A stretch of 64,000 nucleotides of DNA from Lactifluus volemus (Eukaryota > Basidiomycota > Agaricomycetes > Russulales > Russulaceae), in the NCBI GenBank assembly GCA_022376515.1, contig WTXI01000050.1, forward strand, positions 174,497-238,496, written 5' to 3'. Shown here in pieces: positions 1-10,919 of the stretch. The notes below the pieces were generated by a model. That model ran no database searches and was not told the origin of the DNA. It was given only the letters and a program-made list of their open reading frames with translations. The position numbers and the translations under genes were made by a program. Position 1 is the stretch's first letter. Each line of letters opens with the position of its first letter.

Positions 1-449
1 CTTGATCATTACATTTTTTCGGGATCACTGAGGAATTTTTCGCCAACAGAACCAATTTGGTAACTCGAGGTCATTGTACATATAATAGTACACAGACGAA
101 ATTTCAAGGTGCTATCGCGCGCTTTCAAAGGTATTGTATCGTAGCAAGGATAATCATAACACAAAAGGATACAAGGTCGATCCGAAGATGTCCATAAGTT
201 AAAAGGGGGTGCAGAGCAAATCGCGCAGCGACTCGGACGTCGACACGACACCACTCAGCCCCGCGACCGGCGCGGTTGCTCTGCTACATATCCTTAGGAT
301 ATGCAAATGAGGCAGTAGACGGTGGGAAGCTTCGTGAGAGAAAAAAAAAACAGAAAGAAGAATACTCAAACGCATGATACGATCGCAGGGCTGCTCAATG
401 GATCAATGACAGAGACAAACACGGGCATGACGGGCTAGGGCCAATGAAG
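1..449. other. Non-coding left edge
   Basis: I see no supportable gene here. The stretch is the 3' flank of the minus-strand zinc-finger gene and holds an A-run near 342–351. Open frames present are short and show no protein pattern. Confidence 0.4.
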
Positions 450-1641
450 CTATGAAGGCCTAAACACTTCATTTCGTGACGCCCACCCGCCTTTGTGCGG
501 ACCAGAAACCGGCCAGTACTGGGAAGAAGCTTGAGTGGACGTGGACTGTACTTGGAGAGGGGCATCGTTTGGAATCTGCTGCTGCTTCCTTCCAGGTTTC
601 CGAGCATGTCCATGGTCACGCTCGAGATGAGTGACCCGTTTTCGCTTTCCTATGATCATCTTTTGACATCCAGGTTCAGGGCATTGTTCCGGCTCAGAAT
701 GGACATCGTCGAAATGACGAGTGACGGCTTTCTGCGCGTGAAATCCTCTGCCGCATAACCCACATTTGAAGGGCTTTTTTTTTTCTTCTGTCCAGATACT
801 GTGAGCCCTACGCTGCAGATTGGGATTGCGAAGACTCACCCTTTTGTACTGGCGAGTTTGTGGGACCATGATCACCCAAGGTGGGGACATCGTCTTCGTC
901 AGATTCTTCTTCGGAGTCGGAGTCAAGGGTCATGTTGTCTCCTATAGTTGATGAGGTCAGAATGAAAGAGGAATGATCGTTTGAGGCCGTCGAAAGCTGC
1001 TTACCAGAGGTATCCATCGAGAAGGTATTGTCATTCAAAGATGGAGTATCCACTTGTTGCAGATGTCCGGAGGATGATGATGACCAGTGGCGTGAGGCTT
1101 CAACCGGCGGGGAGTATGGTACACTCTGAGGTTGCTTACGCGAGTGGGTGTCAAGGGTTGTGCCAGTGGGATCATAATCATGGCTAAAATTGGTACCATC
1201 GATCTCGGCAGACGATGCTGCTGTCCCATCGTACACGGTGGGCACCCCGAGATCGTATTCGTCATATCCTTCGGAGTGCTCACCCGGGGGATTCGTCGAG
1301 AAGGTAATGACATTCAAAGGTGAAGTCCCCATTTGTTGCAGAGTTCCGGAGGGTGATGACGACCAGTCGCTTGAGGTCTCAATCGGCAGGGCGTACGATA
1401 TCGTCTGGGTTTGCTCGTACAACTGCGTGTCGAGGGATGTGAGACCATCATCTTGACGAAAGTGAGTACCATCGATCTCGGCAGTTGGGTCGTATTCGCC
1501 ATATCCTTCGGGATTGTGCTCAAAGTATGCAGTGTATAGAAAAGGGGCAGTCTGCTGGTCAGGCATGGGGTCCACATTGTGTAGATATGGTAGAGCAAGG
1601 GCGTTGTCCAGACTCTTAGGATCAGCGGCGTTGAGGCGCAA
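450..1641 (-). CDS. C2H2 zinc-finger protein, copy 1 (5' end missing or in an unmapped exon)
   Basis: Two exons are supported. The upper one (about 1641 to 840) ends in a consensus GTGAGT donor; a 52-nt intron (839–788) follows, and the lower exon (787 to 450) resumes in frame. The C-terminal part carries two C2H2 fingers: C-x2-C-x12-H-x4-H (starting CGLCGRGF) and C-x4-C-x12-H-x4-H (ending HLERDH), then a basic tail. The N-terminal part is Ser/Thr/Asp-rich and contains two diverged repeats of about 100 residues (motifs AEIDGTHF and AEIDGTNF; SPSGTLQQ and SSSGHLQQ). The frame opens without an ATG (first codon near 1641 is TTG), and a CCATAG acceptor lies just upstream, so an earlier exon probably supplies the start. 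A 3n-length stopless intron near 950–1010 (GTAAGC…CTATAG) is also possible. Likely a nuclear DNA-binding protein; the target is unknown. Confidence 0.6.
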
Positions 1642-1799
1642 GCAGACCTATGGGTGGTCATTGTTTAGTAGAATGAATGGCTCGGAGCAATAATGCTCAC
1701 TGTATAAAAGTCTTCTTCCTGCGGGGTGTAAACCATTTTTTCCTACAGCACAAGGCGGTCCAAGTGAAATGGGGGATCACGGTCAGCGCATGTGAACTT

Positions 1800-3180
1800 G
1801 GAAAGATTCATTTTTTTATCGTAGCTCTTGGTGCCAGTGGCACCCATAGTGATACACAAGGGAAAGAGAAGACCTATTCGATGTTCGGTCGTTCCTGGCT
1901 GGCACTCGACCAAGGGAGGGTGCGAATGCAGCCTATTCCATAATTGACCTGACTTCTAAGACCTTAAGGTAAGAGATGAGGGCGTACGCTACCATCTTGG
2001 CACCAGGGGGTGTTGATTCGTGACTCTTTTGCGAAGGATGAGATTTGACCAGGTGCCATTATAGCGAGCGCTCATAGATCTTCAGATGCAAACTGTGATA
2101 AGATATGTGGCGATGCCCAAAACTGTCGGCCGGAATGGTGCCGAGAGTGCCAGTGGTGCCAGCGCTGAGTGTACGAGGCATAAGATTCAAATCGAACGTA
2201 AATGCATCTTTTCTCGGCAAAAAACCTGAAAGTAGCAATAACATCACGCCTGTGCGTTGCCGTGTGGGGGGATTACGCAATCGGGCGCTACAATCAATGG
2301 CCACGCACGGGTCCGCTTTGTCTGTGCTCTAGCTACAGCCGTCTTTAATGGCATGTTCGCACGGTTGAGGGCGAGATCAAGGCTTGGCTATTAACGCACA
2401 CATTCGATGGCTGCTTGAAAAACGGCTGATAAGTGCCATCTCGATGTTTTGGAAAAGCGTGCGATGCCTTGCCACGGGCGTGATAACCTACGGAATAGTC
2501 AAAATTCAAGGTCGCGTCACTGGGCGTCAGGGTGCCATTGGGGACCTCAAAAGCAAGTGCCAGTGCCAGTGGTGGCGCGAAAGGCGCAAACCCACAGGGA
2601 CGGGCGCTGGCCCCGTCTGGCACTGCACACGTGGAGTAATTTCGACCGTTATGTCAGCTGTCGGGTTCGGATTTCGCTAGCGGGCTAATTAAATTAGTCA
2701 GCTTCTACACGTGTTGATCGATTTTGTCAACCTCGTTAGCCATTCTTATAGAACATACCCAATACTTGTTCCTGGCTTCAGCCTCTATAAGACCATCGAC
2801 TGTATGAAGCAGATATAAGGCCTAGAGGTGCAGTTAGCAAGAACTGAAAGTGAGTGTAACAACTGATAACTGACCTCACTCATTGGGGAACATGTCTGAG
2901 TTGTGATACGGAACGATCAAGAGATGTGTGTGTGGCTAGAAGTAAATGACAGACTAAAAAATGATTGTTTATATACTGGACATGTTCGAGCGGGGGCACC
3001 AGTGCCCGCGGAAGTGGCGGTACCAGACGCCAGACGCCGCCAGGCGAGACCCCTATGCCATGGCACCCCTGCACAGGCTAGCGAAGCTCGTGCAGCTGAC
3101 TCCTTGGAAAGGACACCCTAGGTTACATGGGCCAGGAAAACCTCCAGGAAGAGCCTTGAATAATCCAAATATGTTTAACG
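1800..3180. repeat. Duplicated upstream segment, copy 1 of 3
   Basis: Blocks of this region recur in the same order near 5.5–8.05 kb and 10.98–13.1 kb. Shared landmarks are a phrase with CACCCAT(A/G)AGTGATACA near 1850, a block containing CACATTCGATGGCTG near 2400, and a block with CCTCCAGGAAGAG near 3140. No open frame is preserved across the three copies, so I read it as non-coding upstream DNA duplicated together with the zinc-finger gene. Confidence 0.55.
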
Positions 3181-4021
3181 CTGAATTGAACCCTCACTTT
3201 GTTGATGAGCTTGGACCGCCAGGACCGGAGAGGAGAGTGCAGTAGTAGTCCAATGTGTCACAAGCCTGCCGTTATACACGGTCTGTGGCTCACACTTTTC
3301 CCCACTCTGTCAGATGCAGCGTAACTTTGATATGTCACAGTCAGCAGTTTCTTGGATACTGCCTGCATGCGGCATGAGAGAGGGGTTAAACTGTGAGCAG
3401 AGAAGATCCGTCTGATTAGGGAGCTGACATCTGTAGCCGACGGTGCAGAAACTCCAACGGATTGGCTAGCATGCTAACGCGTGGCCATGTCCAGCCAGTC
3501 ATAAAACCATGAAGGTGGTCAAAGAACAGTACGGTGACGCGGTGCAATCTCAAGTGAGACAGTACGCAGAGAGTTTGTGGGACTGTCTCGAGATTATGCC
3601 AGAGCACTTAGTTGACGGTTGCTGAGAGTATGAGACAAATCGAATGCTGGCCTTGAGCAAGAAACGCTTGAGGGTCTCGAGAAGGCCGGGGGAAGTCAAC
3701 ATGGTTGACTCCGTCACGTGTCACACCTAGTTGTAATTTTCGAAGCCCGAAAATGTGAATTTACATATATAAAAACCCTGGTACATAATCAAGGTAAATG
3801 TCATGATGCATGTTATTGCCAAACACCTGAAAACCATATTCAAGGTAGCACAGTCATCGCCAAGACAGCTCAGATCGGAGAGGAGCGGCGACGGTCGGAA
3901 TGACGATCGTAGTAGGCTTGAGGCCCCGGCGGTTTTGTCGCATGAGGCATAGGTCCTTCCACTCCTGAATCAAACACACCCATACCCTATACAGCTGCTG
4001 AGGGAGGCTGGTGAGCTTGAG
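3181..4021. other. Intergenic stretch with no recognised content
   Basis: I see no gene, RNA gene or clear repeat here. Open frames are under about 65 codons and lack protein-like patterns. Confidence 0.35.
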
Positions 4022-4456
4022 CTACCCATTGAAATTCAGAGGATTCAATTTGCTGTGGTGGGGTTGTGGCCCTTGTGGGGGCCATCGTGATGACCTTCGC
4101 CAAAGTGAGCATAGATTTCGGCAGACGATCGGTGTCGAAAACCTCGGAAAGGGGGTATGCATCTCCAGCTTATCAATACGGGCGTATGGGTAGCTGTCAC
4201 GAGCCCTCGATCTTAAATGAAAGCCATACCAAAATGTCTGGTCATTCTTGTTCGTGAGACGAAGAGTATCAGTCAGCGGTTTGACTCGCAATAGGGAGGT
4301 GAAATGCCAGTAAATGCTCCAGCACTCATCTTGCTTGTCCCGAATGCCCGACTCCGAATGCTTCCGGTTCGGAGCAGCGGCTTCGTGGGTTGAGACCAGG
4401 GTTGGCTCCTTACGGGGAACGACGAAACTCATTCCGATCATGGGCAGGGCAGCCAT
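4022..4456 (-). CDS. Uncharacterised ORF, 144 residues
   Basis: An ATG-initiated frame (ATG at 4456) reads 144 codons to a stop. The first 110 or so residues look protein-like (e.g. DECWSIYWHFTSLL, DQTFWYGFHL); no family is recognised. On the same DNA, around 4,070–4,130, there is similarity to a stretch of the zinc-finger genes (compare 9,008–9,060 and 1,195–1,215). The segment may therefore be a decayed piece of the second zinc-finger unit and the open frame accidental. Confidence 0.25.
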   Translation of the reverse strand: MAALPMIGMSFVVPRKEPTLVSTHEAAAPNRKHSESGIRDKQDECWSIYWHFTSLLRVKPLTDTLRLTNKNDQTFWYGFHLRSRARDSYPYARIDKLEMHTPFPRFSTPIVCRNLCSLWRRSSRWPPQGPQPHHSKLNPLNFNG

Positions 4457-5004
4457 CTAAAGGCTCCCAGTCCCTAATCGGCTGAGACACACCTGGCAAT
4501 ATCTCGACTTACAGCTGGTCCATAAGTTGACGACCACCTACCAACACCTCGTACTCTCAGGAAATCTTCTAAAGGATCGGACCTACTCCCAGATAAAGAT
4601 AAGGAGGGAGCACGATACAGTGATTGCAGCTGGACTGGGAAGTGCCTGAGCCAAGACATTAGGTGGATTGAGGACCCGCGAGGGGTGGAGTGGGAGGTGT
4701 GAGAACCAGTGCGGATGGGGATGCTGGGGAGAGCTGGGGGTGAAGTGGTGCGGATGCTGGTGCGGCCAACGCCGATACGGAGGTGTCTGTGGGTGGTGCT
4801 GGTAGGTAGTGGAGGTAATTGACGTGAGAAGAGTGGAGGAACAGAAGGTGCAGAGAGGGGAAGGAATGAGGTGGGCGTCGAGCTGTAATCGAGAGCAGAC
4901 GGGGGTTTGAAGGGATGAAGGAGCCGGGAATTGAGTGAGTACTAGTAGTAGAGGAGGTGTGCGTGAGGTAGCGAGGTGCAGCGATGTCTCACTATTCTTC
5001 ACAG

Positions 5005-5190
5005 TACAATTCAAGGCATAAATAATTTTTTACATTTTTCATCATAGCTACAACAATCAATGGAACGGCCACGACGGTAAATCTAAGGCCTAGGGCCAAC
5101 GAGATATGAGAAGTACGGGCGAAAATGTACATAGGCTCTCCTACGACGAAGAGCGTACGAGAGCGAGACATAAATCGAGCGCAGGAAGTA
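5005..5190. repeat. Duplicated block, also at about 8,315–8,480
   Basis: This block and 8,315–8,480 share an ordered series of phrases: TTTTTACATTT, CATCRTAGCTA, ACGACGGTAA, GTACGTAAGC-like and GCGAGACATAAA. Short minus-strand frames in both keep a few matching residues, but both start at TTG and contain length differences. I treat the block as non-coding duplicated sequence. Confidence 0.5.
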
Positions 5191-5209
5191 AGAGGCAGTA
5201 TAGAGAAAA

Positions 5210-5398
5210 TTAGGGAACGCGGACATACACAGAGCAAAGGGAGACAGACGGAATCTCTACTTGCGGGAGTCCGTAGAACGCTTCGAGCGGCAACGAGTCA
5301 ATCTGCCTAACCAAGGGCTGTTGCACCAGGTTACGGTCGTGCTCGTACGAGTAGTCGTAGAGGCCAGAAGGCTCCTCAAGCCATCTACGAATGAACAT
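5210..5398 (-). pseudogene. Zinc-finger gene fragment (N-terminal exon relic)
   Basis: The minus strand reads a fragment containing GLYDYSYEHDRNLVQQ and SLPLEAFYGLPQVEIP. It matches the 5' exon of the zinc-finger gene at 8.7–10.9 kb (GLYSSSYEQDWNLVQQ, SLPLG…YGLPLVEPS) and lies in the equivalent place next to the duplicated upstream segment. No zinc-finger exons follow in this copy. I read it as the only coding remnant of the middle zinc-finger unit. Confidence 0.5.
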
Positions 5399-5419
5399 TG
5401 TTTAACAGGGTGTGTGTAA

Positions 5420-8050
5420 CAAGGAGGCTCACTTCATTAGCGTCGTTTCAACTAGCGTTGAAGCTGTTTAGGTTGAGGTCTTCTATAGCCACTGTTCGAG
5501 AAAACAAGAGGAGGATCGCGGTCAACGCCTACAATTGATGTATCGTAGCCCTTTGATGCCAAAGACACCCATGAGTAATACACGATACGTCCTCCCCGGC
5601 ACTGGATCAAGGGACATGACGTGGGAATGTAGTCTGCTCTACAGCTGACTTAGCTGCAACTGGGAAAGGGAGAAACGAGGGGATGGGAATATGGCACCGT
5701 CTGGCACCCTGGGGATTCTGATCGAAGGACCCTTTCGGCACCTCCGAAGTTGCAATTGACATTGTACATAGATGTTTGAATGCAACCCGCGATAGGATTT
5801 GCTCCACTCTGGGCGGCGAACGGTGCCAGCGCTTTACGTTTGGAGAGACCACCCGATGCCTCTCAACAATAAGCGGAGTCTGTTCAAGGAAAGCAGCAGT
5901 ACAGCCAGGCACGAATTTCGATAAGGTCACGGTCTTTTTTTTTGGCCCCGTACACTTCTGCAAACAACACCAACGTGAGAAAAAGAACATGGACATTGAC
6001 GGAAATCCTCTCCGGCTGGCACCGTCCTGATTTGTGTGCATGCGGCTCGGATTATAACACCATTGAGGCCTAGATCAAGGTGTGCGACAGTTCAGCTGTG
6101 AGCGCATGAACGTGCGCGCACATTCGATGGCTGTTCGAGAAGCGTCCCATTTCGGTTTTTTAAAACATGCGATGCATTGCCAAAGCGTTATATTGTATAC
6201 CCTGATTTATCATTGGTCAGTGTGTATCACAGTACGCCAGGTGCCGATGACAGATGCCAAAAAAAAACTCCCCAAAGAGATGTGCCGAGTGCCAGCACAG
6301 CACCAAGTGCCGGTGGCGCAGGTGTCGTCTTTTCGCAGAAGATAGCGACCTCACCTGTGGGTTGAAGCTTTGACGTTGCGCGTGGAAATTTGACACTGTA
6401 CTAACCCGCGGGGCGGGCCATGAGGCAGGTGTAACGGATCAGTCACGCTTATCCGTGACTCGCGTGACAAACCACATTTTTCTTGTTTTCTATATAACAC
6501 AGTTCTACGCAAAACACACACACACACGGAATATGCTTGCATGTGGTACAGGATGTCATATGTCAAATTTCGTGGTGATTGAGCAAGAACTGAATGAAAA
6601 ATTCGAAGTGGCCCATTGCCCCCGAACTGGTGCATTATTACCCCCGCAGGGTTAGTACTGAGGGCGTGTTGATCAGTCAGATTCAAATTGTCACGTGAGA
6701 AAGTCCGACAAGGCTTGCAACAAGGCCAGTCCAGGGGAACGGTGCCGAAATCGTGCCCGGTTCGGTGGAGCCGGATTCCATGTATCACACGCTCACACTA
6801 GACCAGGGGTTGAAGGCCATGACGAGTCAGAGATATCACTGGTCACTGTCAAGACTACACGTTCCCCACCGCATTATATAGGGACAACTGGTCCGCACAA
6901 CCTGCGCTGCTCGCTCTCCGCCGATGTAGAGAGCTCCGCCCCGTAGTCGTCGTATACATGAGATCTGCGTAAAGACACACCCAGAGTCATTGTAGTGGCG
7001 TGCGTGTGTACGCGCATGTGTGGCCCCAGTAAGCTAGTAAGTTACTAGACAATATGAGCTGCCGGTATTCAGTTGATGGTTAGCTATTCCGTAAGTTGCG
7101 AGGTAGCTAGGTGGCATCTCGTATATGACGCACTTGGTAGACAAAAAGATTTGGATCAGAGAAACAGTAGTGTGGCGAACTCGAAGGGAAGGGGGTGTAG
7201 GATCTATAGCCCACGGGTGACTTTTGCATTGACAGCAAGGGCGAGTTGCCGAAGCTCGAGAAGCAAGCTTGGGTCCGTGGAAGGGACACTTTTTTTTTTT
7301 TTTAAATCCAATTTATATTCCGCTGCGTATAACTAGATACAGATGCGGTCGTGTAGCTAATTGGGTTGACTCAATACGTATCCAGCCTTGACCGCTCACC
7401 TACCAGGAATTTGCCATTCCAACAATTTTTAAGGACCCTCAGAGAGGGGAGTTGGGGGAGGGTATCCATACAATGGGTAGCAGTAAGAACGGCCAGAGAC
7501 GTGGGAAGGGGAGACAGACTTGGGAAGCTACACAGTTACGACTAAGGAGTAATGGTTGGTAGATGGTGGGCCGGGATCGGTGGAAAAAGGGGGAACCACG
7601 TCAGGGTAGAGTGTAGGTTGTTAGTAAGGGCTTTCGCCACTCGTGGTAGGTGCCAGGCACCCAGTTTGAATTGTCCCATGAGGCCTGGATGGCCAGTTGG
7701 GGGTGGTCGTAGTGTACCCCTCTCTTGCTGCGAATAGGACGAGGTTGGGAGGGGTAGTGGGTAGGAGGGCCGAGGCCCAAATGAGGGTGGTTGTTGACGA
7801 AGCTTGTGATGACGATGCCAATGGGGTAGGTGGTAGGCAGATGCCTTGGGTGTGCGTGTGTCCCCACAGTCCTTGGAGAAGACTGGGATCCTCAAGGGGA
7901 GCACGCTCGACCAAAGTACCAAGACCCCAAAAAGGGGGGATGGTGGTGGTACGAGTTCAAGGAGGATGTGGTGGAAGGGACACTGTAGGTTAACATTGAC
8001 CAATCAACATCAGGAACACCTCCAGGAACAGCGTTTGAACAACCTAAGGC
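5420..8050. repeat. Duplicated upstream segment, copy 2 of 3
   Basis: Long blocks match 10,920–13,110, including 6,065–6,180 against 11,490–11,605 (both with GCGACAGTTCAGCTGTGAGC) and 6,720–7,300 against 12,400–13,040 (both with CCGCATTATATAGGGA). The order is kept and indels are frequent. The 7,540–7,990 part is strongly purine-rich on the plus strand and gives long Pro/Ser/His frames on the minus strand that I do not accept as genes. Confidence 0.6.
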
Positions 8051-8739
8051 TTACTTAATCCCTCCTTCGCTGATGAGTTTGGTTAGCACCCACATGGCAT
8101 TGCTCATTACCCGCTGATTAGCGCGGGAAGTCTTCCCGACGTGACGGAAGCGCGACGCTTGGTCGATCTTACGCGTCATGAGAGGGCGAAGATTGCGAGG
8201 TGGGCAGGAGGCAAGCTGTATCGGGGATAGACGGGAGTTTGATTGTAAAGAGATGAAGGGAGCGTGAGGTTCAATTGCGGTTGAGGCGACCATTCTCTGC
8301 TCTGAAGTTCCAATCATGAACATATTTTTACATTTCTCATCGTAGCTATAACAAATCAAGGAACGGACACGACGGTAATCTGAGGATCAACACGATACGA
8401 GAAGAAGTACTGGCGAAAGGGTACGTAAGCTTTCCCACAATTATAGGCGTACAAGGGCGAGACATAAACGGACACGGATACACGAGGCACGTTGTGGAAA
8501 TACCGTAAGATGGACCTGGGCTGGAGGGGCGGGGCGATGCCTGTCGCGGCCAAGGGCTCTTACAGGGGAGTTTGATCATGATTTTACGGCTGCTGAAGTT
8601 GCGCACGCGAAGTAGCGAGGAGGCCTTAGTTAAGGCATCGAGAGGTGAATGGTGGACAAGGATGAAATGAGGAAGGACGAAAACGTCACGGTGTGAGTAC
8701 GAAGACAACCTGAGCGACCCAGGAACTGCAGCTCAGATC
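8051..8739. other. Intergenic stretch containing second copy of the 5.0 kb block
   Basis: Positions 8,315–8,480 repeat the block seen at 5,005–5,190, and 8,080–8,190 resembles 13,125–13,240 (shared phrase CGTCACGTCGGGAA read on the minus strand). No gene is supported. Confidence 0.4.
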
Positions 8740-10870
8740 TCAATGCTCTCGATCTATATGAGATTGGAGCTTCCTCCTCCCAACAATCATTTCGCCACAA
8801 TTAGGACAAGGTTTCGGCTCAGAGTGGCAATCATCTATATGCCTATTGAGGGTTCCCGTCGAATAGTAAAATATGTCGCATATTTCGCACCAAGCCGTCG
8901 AACCTTGATTCGGTGCAGCGGGGACTTCTGCCGAGGTGTTCTGGCCCGGGTGGGCTTGAGCCGCTAATTGAGTTTGAGGAGATTCATCCTGCACTGGCGA
9001 GGTTGTGAGGGTATGACCTTGGTGAAGGCGGGTACTATCGACCCCGGCAGAAGATGTTGCCGTCCCGCCGAACGTGGTCTCCCTTGTCAATTCCAGGGTA
9101 TGGGGGGTGTTGTACTTGCCATATACGTCGTCACGGAATAGGTTTTGTACCACTGGCACAGTTGATGAAGTCAGAATGAAAGAAGAACCGCCGCTCAAGC
9201 CGCTCACATGAGGGGTCGATCAAGTTGGGATCACCACTCGAAGATACGGCGCGAGGTGAAATCTCCACATTTGGAACTTGGTAGGATGACGATGACGATG
9301 ACCCGTAGCCTAAGGCTTCAAGCGGCGACAGGCCAACCGGCCCAGCAGGGTCCTGTCGCACCATGTTCGAATCTCTCGCAATTTGCTCGCGCGAGTACGG
9401 GGAGGGGCCGGCTTCTTCAGGACGTCGGTTACGGAAGGTGTTTTGACCCACAGTTAATGAAGTTAAAATGAAAGAAGAAAATAACCGCTTGGGAGTGTCA
9501 CGAAGTGCTCACCTGGAAGGCCCATGATGTTGGTATTACCACCCATAACTAGGGTGTGAGATGACTCAGAAATCTCCACCTGCGGAATTTCGTAGGACAA
9601 AGGTGACCCGTCTTCAAGCGACGATAGACCAACCGACTCAGCAGGGGGCTGTCGCACCATGTTCGAATATCCCTCAAATTGCGAATATGCGGAGGGGTCG
9701 GCTTCATCAGGGCGTCGGTCACGGAATGTGTTTTGAACTACAATGAATTAAGTCGGAACAAAATAAAAATTTACCGCTTGGGGATGCACGAGTTGCGCAC
9801 CTGAGAGGCCCATGAGATTAATATTACCATCCATAAATCGGGCACTAGATGAAATCTCCATCTGCGGAATATTGTAGGACGAGGACGACCCGTCGCCGAA
9901 GGCATCAAGCGCAATCGGCATAACAGGGGGCTGTCGCGCCATATTCGAGTCTCTGTCCAATTGCTCGCGTAGATGGGTGGAGGCGTCGGCTTCTTCAGGC
10001 AGCGGCCACAGGAATGTGTTTTGAACTACAATGAATTAAGTTAGAACGAAAGAAAAATTTACCGCTTGGGGATGCACGAGCTGCTCACCTGAGAGGCTCT
10101 TGAAGTTGGTATTACCACCCCAAAATGGGTCGCGAGATGAAATCTCCATCTGCCGAACATCGTAGGACGATGATAACCCGTCGCAGAAGGATTCAAGCGC
10201 AACAGGGGGCTGTCGTGCATTCGAGTCTCTGTCAAGTTGCTCGCGTAGACTGGTGGAGGTGTCGGCTTCTTCAGGGCGTCGGCCATGGAATGTGTTTTTA
10301 ACCACAGCCGATGAAGTCAAAACGAAAGAAGAAATCGCCGCCTACAAACTACTCACCATTGGCAGATGGAACCAGGAAGTCGGTCAAGTCGGTATTAATG
10401 CGCGAAAATTCAGTGCGAGTTGGAATTCCTACTTGCGGGTATGATGACGACCCGAAGTCTGGCGCTTCAAACGGCGATGGGCCAAGGGAGTGTCCCATCG
10501 GGACCCTCTCAAGGCGCTCATGTGAATAGGCGTAAAGGTCGGCTTTGCGGCATCCCTCGCGGTGTCGGCCATGGAATGTATCGCAAGGTGAAGGCTCCAC
10601 TAGGGGAAGTCCGTACGATGATGACCCATCGACGGGGGTTCCGAGCGGCAACGAACCAATTTGCCCAACCAGGTGCTGCTGCACCAGGTTCCAGTCCTGC
10701 TCGTACGAGGAGGAGTAGAGGCCGGTGGAGGCCGGTGGAGGACTTGAAGACTCATTGCTTCTCAATTCACCAGGGTCGTCAAGGTACCCCAGAGTGGGAG
10801 TGTTACCGCTCCCCAAGCTCCTCAAGTCGACCTACGAATGGTTATTGTCTAACAGTACGGGTACAACAAG
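8740..10870 (-). CDS. C2H2 zinc-finger protein with tandemly duplicated exons, copy 2
   Basis: The last exon (about 9,155 down to 8,740) encodes two C2H2 fingers: C-x2-C-x12-H-x4-H (from CEICDIFYYS) and a second from CPNCGEMIVG ending QSHIDREH, where the protein stops. Upstream lie at least four similar coding blocks (about 9,451–9,210, 9,737–9,515, 10,025–9,805 and 10,320–10,095) with motifs NTFRDRRPDEADPS, DSNMVRQPP, SYEIPQVEIS and GGNTNIMGL. Most end in a GGTGAGC donor; one acceptor (TTGTAG) is clear, and others have lost an obvious AG. A distinct 5' block (10,825–10,349) contains NLVQQHLVGQIGSLPLG and SSSYPQVGIPTR. The start codon was not found. Likely a nuclear DNA-binding protein with a variable repeated N-terminal region. 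Confidence 0.5.
9160..10320 (-). repeat. Tandem exon array, about four units of about 290 bp
   Basis: The same phrase (on the plus strand [27 protein letters not shown], then the donor GCTCACCTG or a variant, then GGTATTACCACC) recurs near 9,160, 9,450, 9,740, 10,030 and 10,308. The spacing is about 280–290 bp. Each unit holds one exon of about 220 nt and an intron of about 63 nt with a CTAAC-like branch site. Confidence 0.7.
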
Positions 10871-10919
10871 GAAGCTGACCTCATCAGAATCGTTTAGACC
10901 AAGATTGAAGATGTTGGGG

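Noticed and set aside
4583..5014. Pro/Ser/His-rich minus-strand frame (and a similar one at 7,542–8,003)
   Set aside because: Both come from strongly purine-biased DNA in duplicated intergenic regions. The first starts at a non-ATG codon, and neither frame is kept between copies.
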